Shown piece by piece: positions 13,263-24,001 of a stretch of 64,000 nt of DNA. Below the pieces are notes generated by a model. The model saw nothing but the letters and a program-made list of their open reading frames with translations, was not told where the DNA came from and did no database searches. The stretch spans positions 47,368,001 to 47,432,000 of the forward strand of contig CM114272.1 in NCBI GenBank assembly GCA_050084515.1, read 5' to 3'. A program made the translations under genes and the position numbers. Numbering within the stretch: position 1 is the first letter of the stretch; each line of letters begins with the position of its first letter. This DNA is from Blasia pusilla. Lineage: Eukaryota; Marchantiophyta; Marchantiopsida; Blasiales.

Positions 13263-15510
13263 GTGACCCATTGGTAACTTTATGCTCACGTCGGTAACTC
13301 AACATAAAGATTCTTAACAAGTTCAAAAATTTTAGGCTAGGGTACATTCTATGGAATGTCAGTAAAGTCACATTTTTTCAATTTTGTAGGATGCTTGGAT
13401 TGAATGAGGTTTGGAAAAGTTGAATGACATGACATCTATGGGAAGCACACAAATTGTCCATGTGTTATTGGTTATCAATGGTTAGAAACAAAACCCTTCA
13501 CAAACTCTCAAGCTTTGAACCAATTCCTTCTCACATAATCAATATTGGCTAAATTATTGTGAATGGACCGCGAGATATTTATTTTAAATGACCCACTATC
13601 ATCCAACAAATTTTTTTAAACCCTATGGAACCTTGGAAACAATATTAGTATGTGGCACCCCAAGTTTCAAAGATGAAAGATTTCGAATCCATGGGGCTCC
13701 ATTAAATTCTATCGTTGAATTGTGATGCCGATACATCACACAAGCATCCCAACTAGTTAAGTGAAACTTATAAAGGGAGAACGGAAAATAAGAACTCAAA
13801 TATTTTTCAATTTTACCTTGCCAATTAGTTATGAATGAGGAGGAATTGTGTGGTTAAGGAAAGAATTTATGGAAGGGGGAGCGATTGGGGAGAACTTTGT
13901 AGTATTTTATTTCCTATCATGTAAGTTGTTCATAAACTATTGAATAAAACAGATATTCTAGGTCTTAGTGGAAGTGGAAGAAAAAGTCTTAGTGGCTTTG
14001 TGCGCAAGTATCAAAATTTTCTTACTACCCAATTTAGAAGTATTATCCAATAATGAATCCCAGGAATTTGAAATATCCACTAAATTAAAATTAAATCTTA
14101 TCTACAAGATCAGCTAATGGGACGATTCCCACACTTCAAATCATCCACAAGTTTCTCACGTTGATTAAGCTGTTGATTAATCTCTTACGTGAACCATCGT
14201 GGGCAAAATAAACAATTAAGAAAATAGTAACTTCCCTTGTGGGCATAAATGACACAATGTCGGTTCTCTCCTACTTTCCTCCGAGTGTCCTTTAAATTTA
14301 GGAACTAGTTGGACCCTTAACACACGATTTTATTCCGTTATGCCGCTCTAGCACTACTTGCCACAACGGCCACTCGTATAAAGGTGTGCTATGATGCATG
14401 GACTTTGACTCTTTCATAGTGCTAACTTTGGACGCGTCAACGCCCTATTGGTGTTCCCGTTGGTGGGGATTCGGACGTGTCAAAGTAGACTCCTCAGGAT
14501 ATTGAGGGTTTTGGAGGTAAGAGTTTTGGGGATAAAGAGGGTTTTGGAAGAATGGGGTATGTCATTAAATTTTCTCGTTGTTGGGTTTGGGGTTTTATGG
14601 TCTCCGTCATTTCGATTCGCGTCTCTTTTGGCTTTCCGATTGAACAGATTTTTGTTTTGTTTTGTTTTCTTTTCGGTGGAAAACAATTCACTTACAAAGT
14701 TCCCATTTCGCCACGTGTGGATTTTTTATGAGTTGAGAGGAATCATTCCTTTGGATCCGTGTATCTTTGGCATTCGGATTCAACTAGTTTCTCTTCAAGT
14801 GAAAAATAATTCACTCACCCCAGTCCCACTCTACCCATGTGCATAAACCTCTTATGATTTGTCGAAAACTCAGCCTTTGACACGACCTAGTAGGGTTGTT
14901 GAAACGAGTGGAGTAGGCAAGGAGGAGGAAATTAAACAATCCTCTCAGTGTGCATGGAGAAAACCACCATCTCTTCTCGATTGATGAAAAATCCTCATTT
15001 TATGAAATATGAGAAGATCATCCTACTAAAAACAAAAATCAGCCACAATAACGTTCAAGAGTCGTCCCATTTCCTCAACGAGTTAGTTGGAGGGTCCACA
15101 TACTCACAATTAATGCAACATAAAAATGGTAGCAACGTGGATTATGGAAATGGGATCATGTTTGTTAAGACCCCATCCAACCCATTACAACTATTAAAAA
15201 AGGTGTTTACTTACATGTGATTAGGATATTGTTTTTCATTCGTGGATGGGAACCAATGAGGATGCAATTTTAGGAAATTGGGAGAGCTAGGTAATGGCCA
15301 AAACGTAGCATATGACACGTAGGGTTACGAGAGAAACTAGTTCCTGCAATCCCATGCGATGCACTCGAAATTTTTCACCAAAATAATTTTGATATATTTA
15401 AAATATTTACGGCCCTATAGGTTCTCGTCGTTTTTTCCTTGTCATCTAGGCTATCCTCGCTATCATTAATTTCCGTCTCCTCCTACACATCTCAAAGGTG
15501 GTTGAAAAAA
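13263..15510. other. AT-rich gene-poor sequence
   Basis: There is an open plus-strand frame at 14448-14846 (132 codons), but its composition is low-complexity (Phe, Leu, Arg rich) and resembles no family I know. No other supported feature. Confidence 0.5.
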
Positions 15511-15570
15511 GAAGACAATATGTATGTCATGTTCGATTGAAGAGACAATATGTATGTCATGTTCGATTGA
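15511..15570. repeat. Tandem duplication, two 30-bp units
   Basis: Units 15511-15540 and 15541-15570 each read GA(A/G)GACAATATGTATGTCA and continue identically to GATTGA apart from a base or two at the start. A simple recent tandem duplication. Confidence 0.85.
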
Positions 15571-17512
15571 TGATGCTTTTGCCTAAAGGAAAGAGACATT
15601 TTTCTTCTTGAAGAAAAAATCATGTTGCCCCCATATTATAGAAAGGGGGAGAGGGTCTCATGGAGTGCTACCACCTCTCTAGAAGTGACCCTTGACATTA
15701 CTTTTGCATTTCACATAACAATGGGCGATAGCAACTAAGGTCTCGAATCGTTGTGCGCCTCCAACCACATGTTTTAAATAGATATCTCTATGGTCGGAAT
15801 CCTATTCCTCCCTTCAAATTGACACCATGGGGATTATTTTTCAATTTATGATATGTTCACCCTACATACCAAACTCAAATGACATTTTCAGAAAAAAATT
15901 TAGCATTCTTTGAAGATCTAACGCAGAAACCCCTATTTTCATCCTCGAAACTCTCCGGCCACTTTCTCAAATTTGCAAATCCTTGCACCAACTCTACAAA
16001 TAACCCTACATCTCTCCGTCTCTTGGTTGACACCTTTGAACCGCCCTCTCATCTCTATCTTTAAAACACCCAGGATGGGAGAAAAATAATTAGTGACCAC
16101 GTATGGATGACACGTGGAAAACCTAGGTGAAGAGTAAAATAAAATAAAACGGAGTGTCTCGCGCATTAATAACTTTTTAATCATGAGACCCCTCGTGGGA
16201 TCACCCCTTGCCCGATATCGTTAACATGTAACAAAGAAACCCCTAAACTATTTGGGAAGATTTGTGAAAGTCTGTAACTAGCTCCACAAATATCCCCATC
16301 CTTTGGTCGACTCCTTTGAAACGCCCTCTCATGCACATCTAAAACGGAAGGAGCTCGCCATAAACCACCTCCCCCGCAAACCCACCTCCGGCGACCGGAT
16401 CACCCGTCGGCCTATACGGATAGACGCATTTGACTTGATACCCCTCGCCGCGCTCGCGATTGAGAACGGGTCTTGTGCTTGAATCTGCCACGCAACAATC
16501 ATCACGCACACGATGAGATCTCCGCATCCATCATCGAGCCCAAAAAAAACAAATAATAATAATAATAATAATAATACCACCACCTCTATAATACGATGAG
16601 CGGGAGCTTTGTCTTCCTCCACCCACCACTTCGCCTGTTCTTACGTGAAACCCGACGGCTGAGAAGTTACTCGTTAGTAAAGGCCTTCAGCGGCACTTCT
16701 TAAAACGCCCGCTTCACTCCCGTCCGTCCGTTCGTCATGGGGCTAGATCCGCTTGCTTCATTCGTCGCCCTCAACGCATAATGATCTTTGGGTTGTGAAC
16801 GTAAGGAGTCTCGATCTTGAAAGTGGCGCCTGTTGTCGATGGATTGGGGACAAGGAGAGCCGTTAAACACCGTGAAAGCGTTGGACGGACGAAAGACGGT
16901 CCAAAGCGATGGACGTGACTTTTGTTCGTTGAGTGAGTCCCATCTGTTGTTTCGAGCCAGAAAGTGGAAGTGTTGGTGTGACGTGAAGGAGGACGAGGCA
17001 CTTGGCTTTTGTGGTTGGGTAAGTCCCATTTGTTGTTGTTTCTCACTAGGAATTGAAGTGCGAGACACACATCACTTTCCTTGTCTCACTTGGGAAGTGG
17101 AGTAGTGTGGGAAAGGGACCTTAGGAAACCGTCCAAAAGGGAGATAGTGTGGAGGTAGGAGTTGAGAGTAGAATGTCGGGTTGGTTTCCAGTTTAGCCTA
17201 GGAAGAGTTTCTGAGACAAAAGAGACTCGTTTTTCTTGCATGAATAAATAGAGGGCAATGCAATCTTGGACTATGTTTGGCTTCTTCCTCCAACTTGTAC
17301 TACTTAAAAACCATGGATAGCCTTCATTTGGATTGGAATGGATGATAATATCCATACTTGCTAGTAGGGGGAATGCCCCCTTCTTCTTTCTCAAGGCAGC
17401 CCTTGACTCTTTGAGTCCCCCTCTTTGGTTTTTCTCATGGGTTTTCCATCATGCATATTTATTGAGGTTTTTCATTTCTACTCGCTAGTTAACTTAGACT
17501 CACCAGTGTGTA
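15571..17512. other. Gene-poor sequence with an (AAT)n microsatellite
   Basis: Contains an AAT run at about 16552-16576. The segment 16.3-17.1 kb is GC-richer, with overlapping frames on both strands but no recognisable protein; none is called. Confidence 0.5.
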
Positions 17513-17582
17513 CACTGGCATAGTTATGAACTCAACAGTTAAGCGTCTTCCAGGCAGAATAGCCCAAAGATGGGTGACCAGT
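17513..17582 (+). repeat. 5S rRNA-like segment (retroelement-derived or pseudogene)
   Basis: The order GAACTC (17528), AGTTAAGCGT (17537-17546), a degenerate GGC-GA-TAG block, then GATGGGTGACC (17569-17579) matches the middle and 3' half of plant 5S rRNA, covering the internal Pol III promoter boxes A and C. Upstream CACTGG resembles the 5S CACCGG. The spacer between boxes is altered and the 5' third and final stem are not recognisable, so this is not a functional 5S gene. Cassandra-type TRIM retroelements and 5S-headed SINEs carry such segments, and the C-rich sequence to about 18.4 kb may belong to the same element; its ends were not found. Confidence 0.6.
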
Positions 17583-18889
17583 TATGCAACACTCAAATCA
17601 CAAATCTTGCAAAAACTGCCTCACGCCCAAGCAAGCAAGCTCCTTGCTCCTTACTCCGCGTCTCACGCAAAATTGCCCCGAGCTACCACGAGTTGCCTCG
17701 AAACCACCATAGCTATCTCTACACAAAAAATCAGCTACAACCAAGCTCTGAACTCCGAGCTAAAAATCAGACAAACTTGCTATTCATACACCTCCAGAAT
17801 CGCAAATCCGACAGCGCTTCCGCCCAGATTCATGCACGCTGAAATCCGTAACGCTCCACACACTCAAGCAGATAGCTTCACATGAGATCGCAATACAAGT
17901 AGCAACATGGACCTCTCATCCGATCTGGATGAACTTCAACAGAGCTTCCGCACTCCAAGCTCTCCACATTAGAAAACCGTCGAACACGAACCAGAATCTT
18001 CAATCCTTGATAACTTCCAACTCCCTTTGACGAAATCCGGCGATCTAAAGCGCATCAAGGCGCTTCTTTCCCAACCAACCACGCACCAGATTCCTACCTC
18101 CAACATAGGCCACAAGCCACGAACATCCACGGCTGAGTACACAATCAACCCTAACCAGATCTTACTGATCCACAATCGAAGCTACCATCGATCTACTCTA
18201 GTTCTTTGAGTGAAATCCGTGAAAGACCTTCTGTCATAAAACACGTATAGAATCACATACAATCGAGCCAAACCCACTCCACGATGGGAGAATCCAGGTC
18301 GAAGCTTGCGGGAACCACCATAGCCAAGAGCTCTACTCACTACCAAGGCTAACTCCCAACGCAACAGGCTCAACTCAAAGAACTAATTGTTCTTTGAGTG
18401 CACTCCACACTATATCCTCCAACCTAAGAGCGGGCCCTACTGGAAAAGTCACCCTCAACTGAGTAACCCCCAACCCTATGTATGAAACCGCATCTCTACC
18501 TAGACACTGCGGCCCTACATAAGGTATGGCCTCTACTAACACACTATACTCTACGACATAATCTGTATGGTCATCACATATTAGGAAGAGGAAGCACTCA
18601 GCTTGCAATACATCCATCGACGTTCAAGTTGTGGTTTGCATGATTGGTGGTATGGAGTCAATCCTTTTACCACTCCAACTTACAAAGAAAAATGGATGTC
18701 TCAATATCAGAGAGGGAATCATTCACTATGTCAATCCAAATGAAACTTTGGATTGTTGAAAGTTGGTGGTCAAAGACTAGGGTATGACCATCAAGATTGC
18801 ACATAAATGGATAGTTTCGGACATGTCAGACCCGCACTCAAGTGTGCCTCTAGCCTGCCCTATGGGCATGGTTGACAATATATACTTGC
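17583..18889. other. C-rich, probably element-derived sequence
   Basis: Compositionally distinct (C-rich on plus) from flanking AT-rich DNA. A TTCTTTGAGTG motif occurs near 18203 and 18390, separated by about 190 bp. Long frames in several registers show no recognised homology. Likely the body of a non-autonomous element. Confidence 0.4.
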
Positions 18890-19050
18890 CATGGCCCCGC
18901 AACAAGTATGTGCTCCGTCAGCACGGGTCTACGCGGCGGGCTGAGGTGGAGGCCGCGGGTGCTCGATCCCGTACGGATATGTCCATCCATAAGACAGACA
19001 TAAGTCCGTGGAAACGGACTTTGTCCATGTGCAACCTTGAGCACCATGGT
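18890..19050 (+). repeat. Dispersed repeat family B, copy 2 (opposite orientation)
   Basis: Counterpart of 13098-13262 in inverted orientation, diverged but collinear over about 160 bp. A further GGACATGTC occurs just upstream near 18820. With copy 1 it brackets a 5.6-kb segment containing the 5S-like sequence. Confidence 0.6.
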
Positions 19051-22000
19051 GGCGTATTAATTACCAACATCACCAGTAATCTTACATGCTATAAGGTTCT
19101 TGAAAGGAGCTTAGTCATATGGCCTACAACATCATGTATTATTAGAGATGGACTAGACTTATGGACATGCTACTTGGAATGTTCAAGCGTGGCCCAAGAG
19201 GCCGTTGAAGCAATAACAGGCAAACAGAAGAAAGCTTATATGTACACTTATCGGTGTAAGAAGCGATGTCTACCAAGAGCCACCAAAACGAAAAAAAGAA
19301 AAGAAACTAACAAACGAAAATATATCACAAGTGGCGTCCGAAAACTATTACCGGGAACTTTTTTGTCAATATATGGCAAGAGATGTTGTTCGTTAAAGCA
19401 GGGAGAAGTATTGGAAGAGATCCTTTCAAGCAAGAAGGGAATCACTCCATGCCATGGTCCATTTGTCGTACTTCATTGACAGAGGAAGGGTTGTGCAATT
19501 GGAAGGTAGAACGATGTGCCTCCCAGGTTGGTGACAGATCCACGATCTTGGAAAAACAAGCTTCGAGGAAAAATTAAGAAATTTCAGAGATGGAATGACG
19601 CGGATAGGGCATGGGAACCTAGTAAGAAATGCCATAACGTTGAGGACGGCGCAAGAGGTGGAGACGATAATTTGAGGTAAAAAAATTTTTACCTCAAATT
19701 TTTTTGAGTCAAAATTTTACCCCAATGTTGGTATTTACACATCAGGTGATAAATTTTCTCGCTATACGAACAACGCAATGATGAAGTCTCTCGGAAATAC
19801 TACATCGACAAACGAGGATAAGGCTCATGTTAAAGTATGGTCAGTCGAACATGATGACCTAAAAAGGTCTCAAAGGAGTTTATATTACACTTGGCGAGCG
19901 GACTCCATGCGCCATCCTGAGTCATATCTTTGCGTAATCCATGACAAAATGGATAGTTTTAAAACGGGGTTGCCAAGAGAGTGGCAAAAACAAAGATTTG
20001 GCTCTTGCTCAAAAATTTCCATTTACTTGTACATGCAAATATTGGAAAATAAAACTCCATTATATTAGAGAATGGTTTAACAAGCATGTGACAATTAGCG
20101 TGTTTGTAGGGCTATCTTGACATCACTCATATAATAGGACTTAGGTTCCAATTTTTCCTCTACATACACCAAAAAGAGTTCCCTAAGGATAAAGACATTG
20201 GTCTACACCTCCTCCATTGATTGGAATTGAAGTTCTCATAGGGCGGTACATTTCTTGCCTACTGTAACTTGCAGACGCAGGTCTTACTTGCACTAGGTAC
20301 CCCATTTGGAGAAACAGATACCTCTTTTGATACTCAAATATTGTGTTGAATTAACTTTAAGTCATTCTTTTTCTTATGGCACGTTTTCTATCATGACTTC
20401 ATAAGTAGCTTATGGAACCCAAGAAATTTTCAACTTACTCACTATGATGAGGTTCTTCTACTTAGATATATTCATGATAGAGGAGAGATGATAATGATCA
20501 TAATGGCTTCTAGTGCTGCATAGCTCGTGGGGATGTATATACATTTTATGGGTTGACATGCATGGTCCCATATCCATAGGCCTTAAGGGTTTGGCTTGGA
20601 GCCAAATATAATAACTTCGCAGTTATCAAAGTGATTGAATTATGGTCTGTGCAATTTGGGGTTGTGGAAGTTTTGGTAATTTGGTATAGCAATTTTGGTA
20701 AATCTTTGTGAGAAAGTATCGAGATTAGGGTTTCAACGCATGATTAGTGTGACCTCCTCGTAAAGTGAGGAAGTGGAATAGCATAGCAAGAAGATCTCAT
20801 GGTATAGGGGCTTTAACATTGCACAATTCTAGGATTGTGATCAAAGATAGAGCGAGACAAGAGCTCTAAATCCATTGGAGGCTCATAGTTACATTTTTTT
20901 CTTAGAAGGGGGGGAGGGGGATAAATAGAGGACAAGGAAAAGATGATATTTATTTATTTGACCATTTGGCCAACTCTTATAGTTGAGAGACATATTTATA
21001 ATTCATGCTAGAATCCAAGATTTACTTAACTCAAGCGGGTTTCAAGAAAAAATACAACAATAGCTGCATAACTATTGCCATGAAACCAAAGTTTAGAATT
21101 AGAAAATGGATTTCTAACCATAAGATAAAACCATGGATAAGTTATTGGAGGAGTTAAAGGAATGATTTGGGTTTAAGAAGCACATGTGGAGAGGTAAGCA
21201 TGGAACATTTCACTAAGATTAAGATCCTATTATATAGTTCCACGACAATAAAATAGTGATTAGAAATAAATAGGATTCATTGAGGTTTGAATATAAGCAT
21301 ACCAACATTTTGGGGGCAATTCGACAATGGAAAATCCTAGAATTAAACTTATTATGGAAAAAGGATTACGTCACATTATGATATCCATAGAATGGAGTGG
21401 AAGGTCGTGATCCTAAACCCCATGATATGTTATTTTAGGTTTATGTCCAAACTTGTTTGAATGTTACTTAATTCCATATATTTTGAGAAATCTGATTCTA
21501 GTCATAGATGATAAAACTCATTGGAAATTCAATTTTTTGATTAATGCCTAAAATTTTCATAAGAAACCTTCAGGTGATGCAAATTCATGCAATCCAAGTT
21601 ATTATTGATCTATTTGTTCGTTTGAAGTGAAATATTTTTCTTTGTAGTAACTCAAATGTTGTCTAGTTCCCGAGATGAAACATAATTGGGTTTAAAAGTG
21701 AGAGAGTTGGGTGAGAATTTCACTTGTCAAGAAATACTAGGGCATCTTTAGGGTCTCCTTGTAGATTTAGGTGCGGAAGGTTATGAATATATCCTTAAGA
21801 AATATGTGGCTAATAGGGGATCACTTGTGACGCAAGCCATTAAATTTTGTTTGGAAATTTTGTATTGAGTCCACTTTCCATATGTACAGGCCATAGATCG
21901 TTTAATTCCAATGACCATACCTTATACCCCTTTTAACCTCTTAGTGAATTGCTTGAAATGAGTTGTAAGGGACTTGCCAAATCATTGTGAACATGGGATA

Positions 22001-22504
22001 TGATGTAGTTGCGTATATGCTTCCTATGTGATGCTAATGGAAACTTATCATGTGAGCAATGAAAGAATGAGGATTAATTTTTTTCTTAGGATATTTGATG
22101 GAGGCCTTTATTCAATTTTATTTATTAGTGTTGATGCAATTCGTTCTTTCGGAAAGAAAAACTATGGGCATTGGTTGGCTAGGAGAATATTAAATTAAAT
22201 GATGTCCAATATATCTTGAAAGAATCTAGGAAGTTCTTGGTGCTATCTACAATTTTGGAGTATATCAATAAGCCTCATGTGATGGACTAGTAGGGCGAGT
22301 GCATATATAGTGGGTTACGACATCCATTGTAAAAAGGAACATGCACGTCCTTAGGCCTCATATCTAGGGTTGTAATGCACGGTTGCAACTCGTGGAAAGA
22401 GCACAAAATCCTCTTTCATAGCCGTAATATCTCTTAAAAAGAACTCACGGAGATCCCTCGTAGTTTTAGCAATCATGTTTGCAATGAATATATATTTTTT
22501 CTCA
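19051..22504. other. AT-rich gene-poor sequence
   Basis: Includes a short A/T palindrome at 19669-19700 (arms of about 14 bases reading AATTTGAGGTAAAA). Possible eroded retroelement sequence at 21.7-22.3 kb, but no motif clear enough to name. No RNA gene seen. Confidence 0.5.
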
Positions 22505-22575
22505 TTATGGAAACATTTTCTTGCTGCCTCACTGCCATGTGTCAAACTAGAAGGCTTTTGCAAATAAAAGAAAAT
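22505..22575 (+). repeat. Dispersed repeat family A, copy 2
   Basis: Shares GAAACATTTTCTTGCTGyC, then TGCCATGTGTCAAAC and a final TTTGCAAA-like block with 11640-11700. Similarity upstream of this is weak. Confidence 0.65.
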
Positions 22576-22851
22576 CCTCAAAATACTATAAATAAATGGA
22601 GAAAATACCAACATGTGACTCCTATGGCAATTTGCAAATATATTCATTATATGGGCCCAAAAGGACCTCTAGAGGAAAGCCCGTAACTTGTGATCGTAAC
22701 CACGGGATGACTCTCCGTCATAGACTTGACACGCCATGACACCGTCTTGGGAAAGGGACGAATGGGTCATGCATGCAAGCCAGCCATCTCAAGAACCATG
22801 GGTCCAAGTACCCTATGGATGATACGCTTTACCGTTGAGATACGCCAGTAG

Positions 22852-24001
22852 ATGGAGGTAGACAAGGTCGTTGAACTAGAGTCCAGTGGTCCGAGGCGTG
22901 ATCCGCATCAGGGAGGGAAACCGCGGTCTAGCTGTGGTTTCTTTCCCCTGGGCCCGTTTTCCCATCCTTCCGAGACCGCGGCCTCCTTCCCTCGGTCTGT
23001 GCCGTGCTCTGGGTGCGTGTGTGTCCGTCCGTCCGTCCGTCCGTCTTTCCGTCCGTGTGTGTGTGTGTGTCCGTCCCCTCCCTGCGGTGCCTGGGACTGC
23101 TGTCCTTGGTCCCCCCCGTATGGACTATGGGTGATTCGCTGGAGTCTTGCCGCCAAAGAGGAAGGTGAGACAGAGTTGCTTCGTTTTCGGGAGACGAGAG
23201 AGGAAGAGGAAGACGGTGAGGCTTTGCGAAGGTGATCGCAGGCAGAAACGGAAAGGAGGAAGCGGGGATTGGAGAAGCGGAGGATAGATTAGGTGCGAAT
23301 GGGTCCCTGGAGGGACGGTGAAGAGGAGGAGGAAGAGGAAGAGGAGGAGGAGGAAGAGGAAGAGGAGCGAGTCGCTTGGGTCCATGTGTACTGTACAAGC
23401 ACGCTTGGGCTTTAAACACGACGCTTAGAAGAAAGTGGACGTTGGTGAGAGGGAGCGCGAGAGAAGTGCGGAGCGGAGCGGAGCTGAGTTCGGTTGCGCA
23501 ACTCGCCCCTGAGCGAGCGAGCGAGGTTGTGGTGGTTGTTGTTGTCATGGTTGCGGAAAGCGCGAGAGGATTGCGTTTTGGGAGGGGTGGAGTGTGTGGG
23601 TGCGGAAGTAGTCGTCTTTGCGGAATGTGAGGTACTGGAAATCGATCAATTCGTGCGACTAGCGACAGCGTGTGACTATTCGCTCGAGGAATCGGGGGTA
23701 AAGAAGGGTGATTCATTTTGGGGATGTTGGAGTTGAGGAGTGTTGATTTGCGTCTCTGTTTGGGCGGCGAAGTTCGCCATGGGGGTGTGGTGAGTGGTAG
23801 GGGTGGAGTCTTGGGTCATCGTCGAGGACGGATTGGAGTGGTGCCCGACCTGGAGATGCTCGAAGCGAAGGCGCGAGAACGAGGAACTGAAGAACAACGA
23901 TCGTCGTGGACAGGTGGGAGTGGTTGGAGATTCTTTTAGGGTATAATCGTTGGACGGTGTTTGCATTGAAACAAGTAGGATGATGCGATGGAACAAGTTC
24001 G
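22852..24001 (+). promoter_or_regulatory. MKP1 5' flank and probable leader
   Basis: An abrupt switch to GC-rich sequence immediately upstream of MKP1. Holds a (GTCC/GT)n tract at 23021-23075 and a GAGGAA purine tract at about 23320-23369, features common in plant 5' leaders. Many upstream ATGs are present, including ATGs at 23980, 23983 and 23988 in frames other than the coding one. An in-frame stop at 23981-23983 precedes the chosen start. The transcription start cannot be placed. Confidence 0.5.

Noticed and set aside
18784-19479. 231-codon plus-strand frame
   Set aside because: Runs through dispersed repeat family B and into unrelated sequence; no conserved motif, composition not protein-like.
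22928-23716. 262-codon minus-strand frame upstream of MKP1
   Set aside because: Translation is Pro/Leu/Thr low complexity, produced by antisense reading of the GTCC and GAGGAA tracts in the MKP1 leader; no family resemblance.
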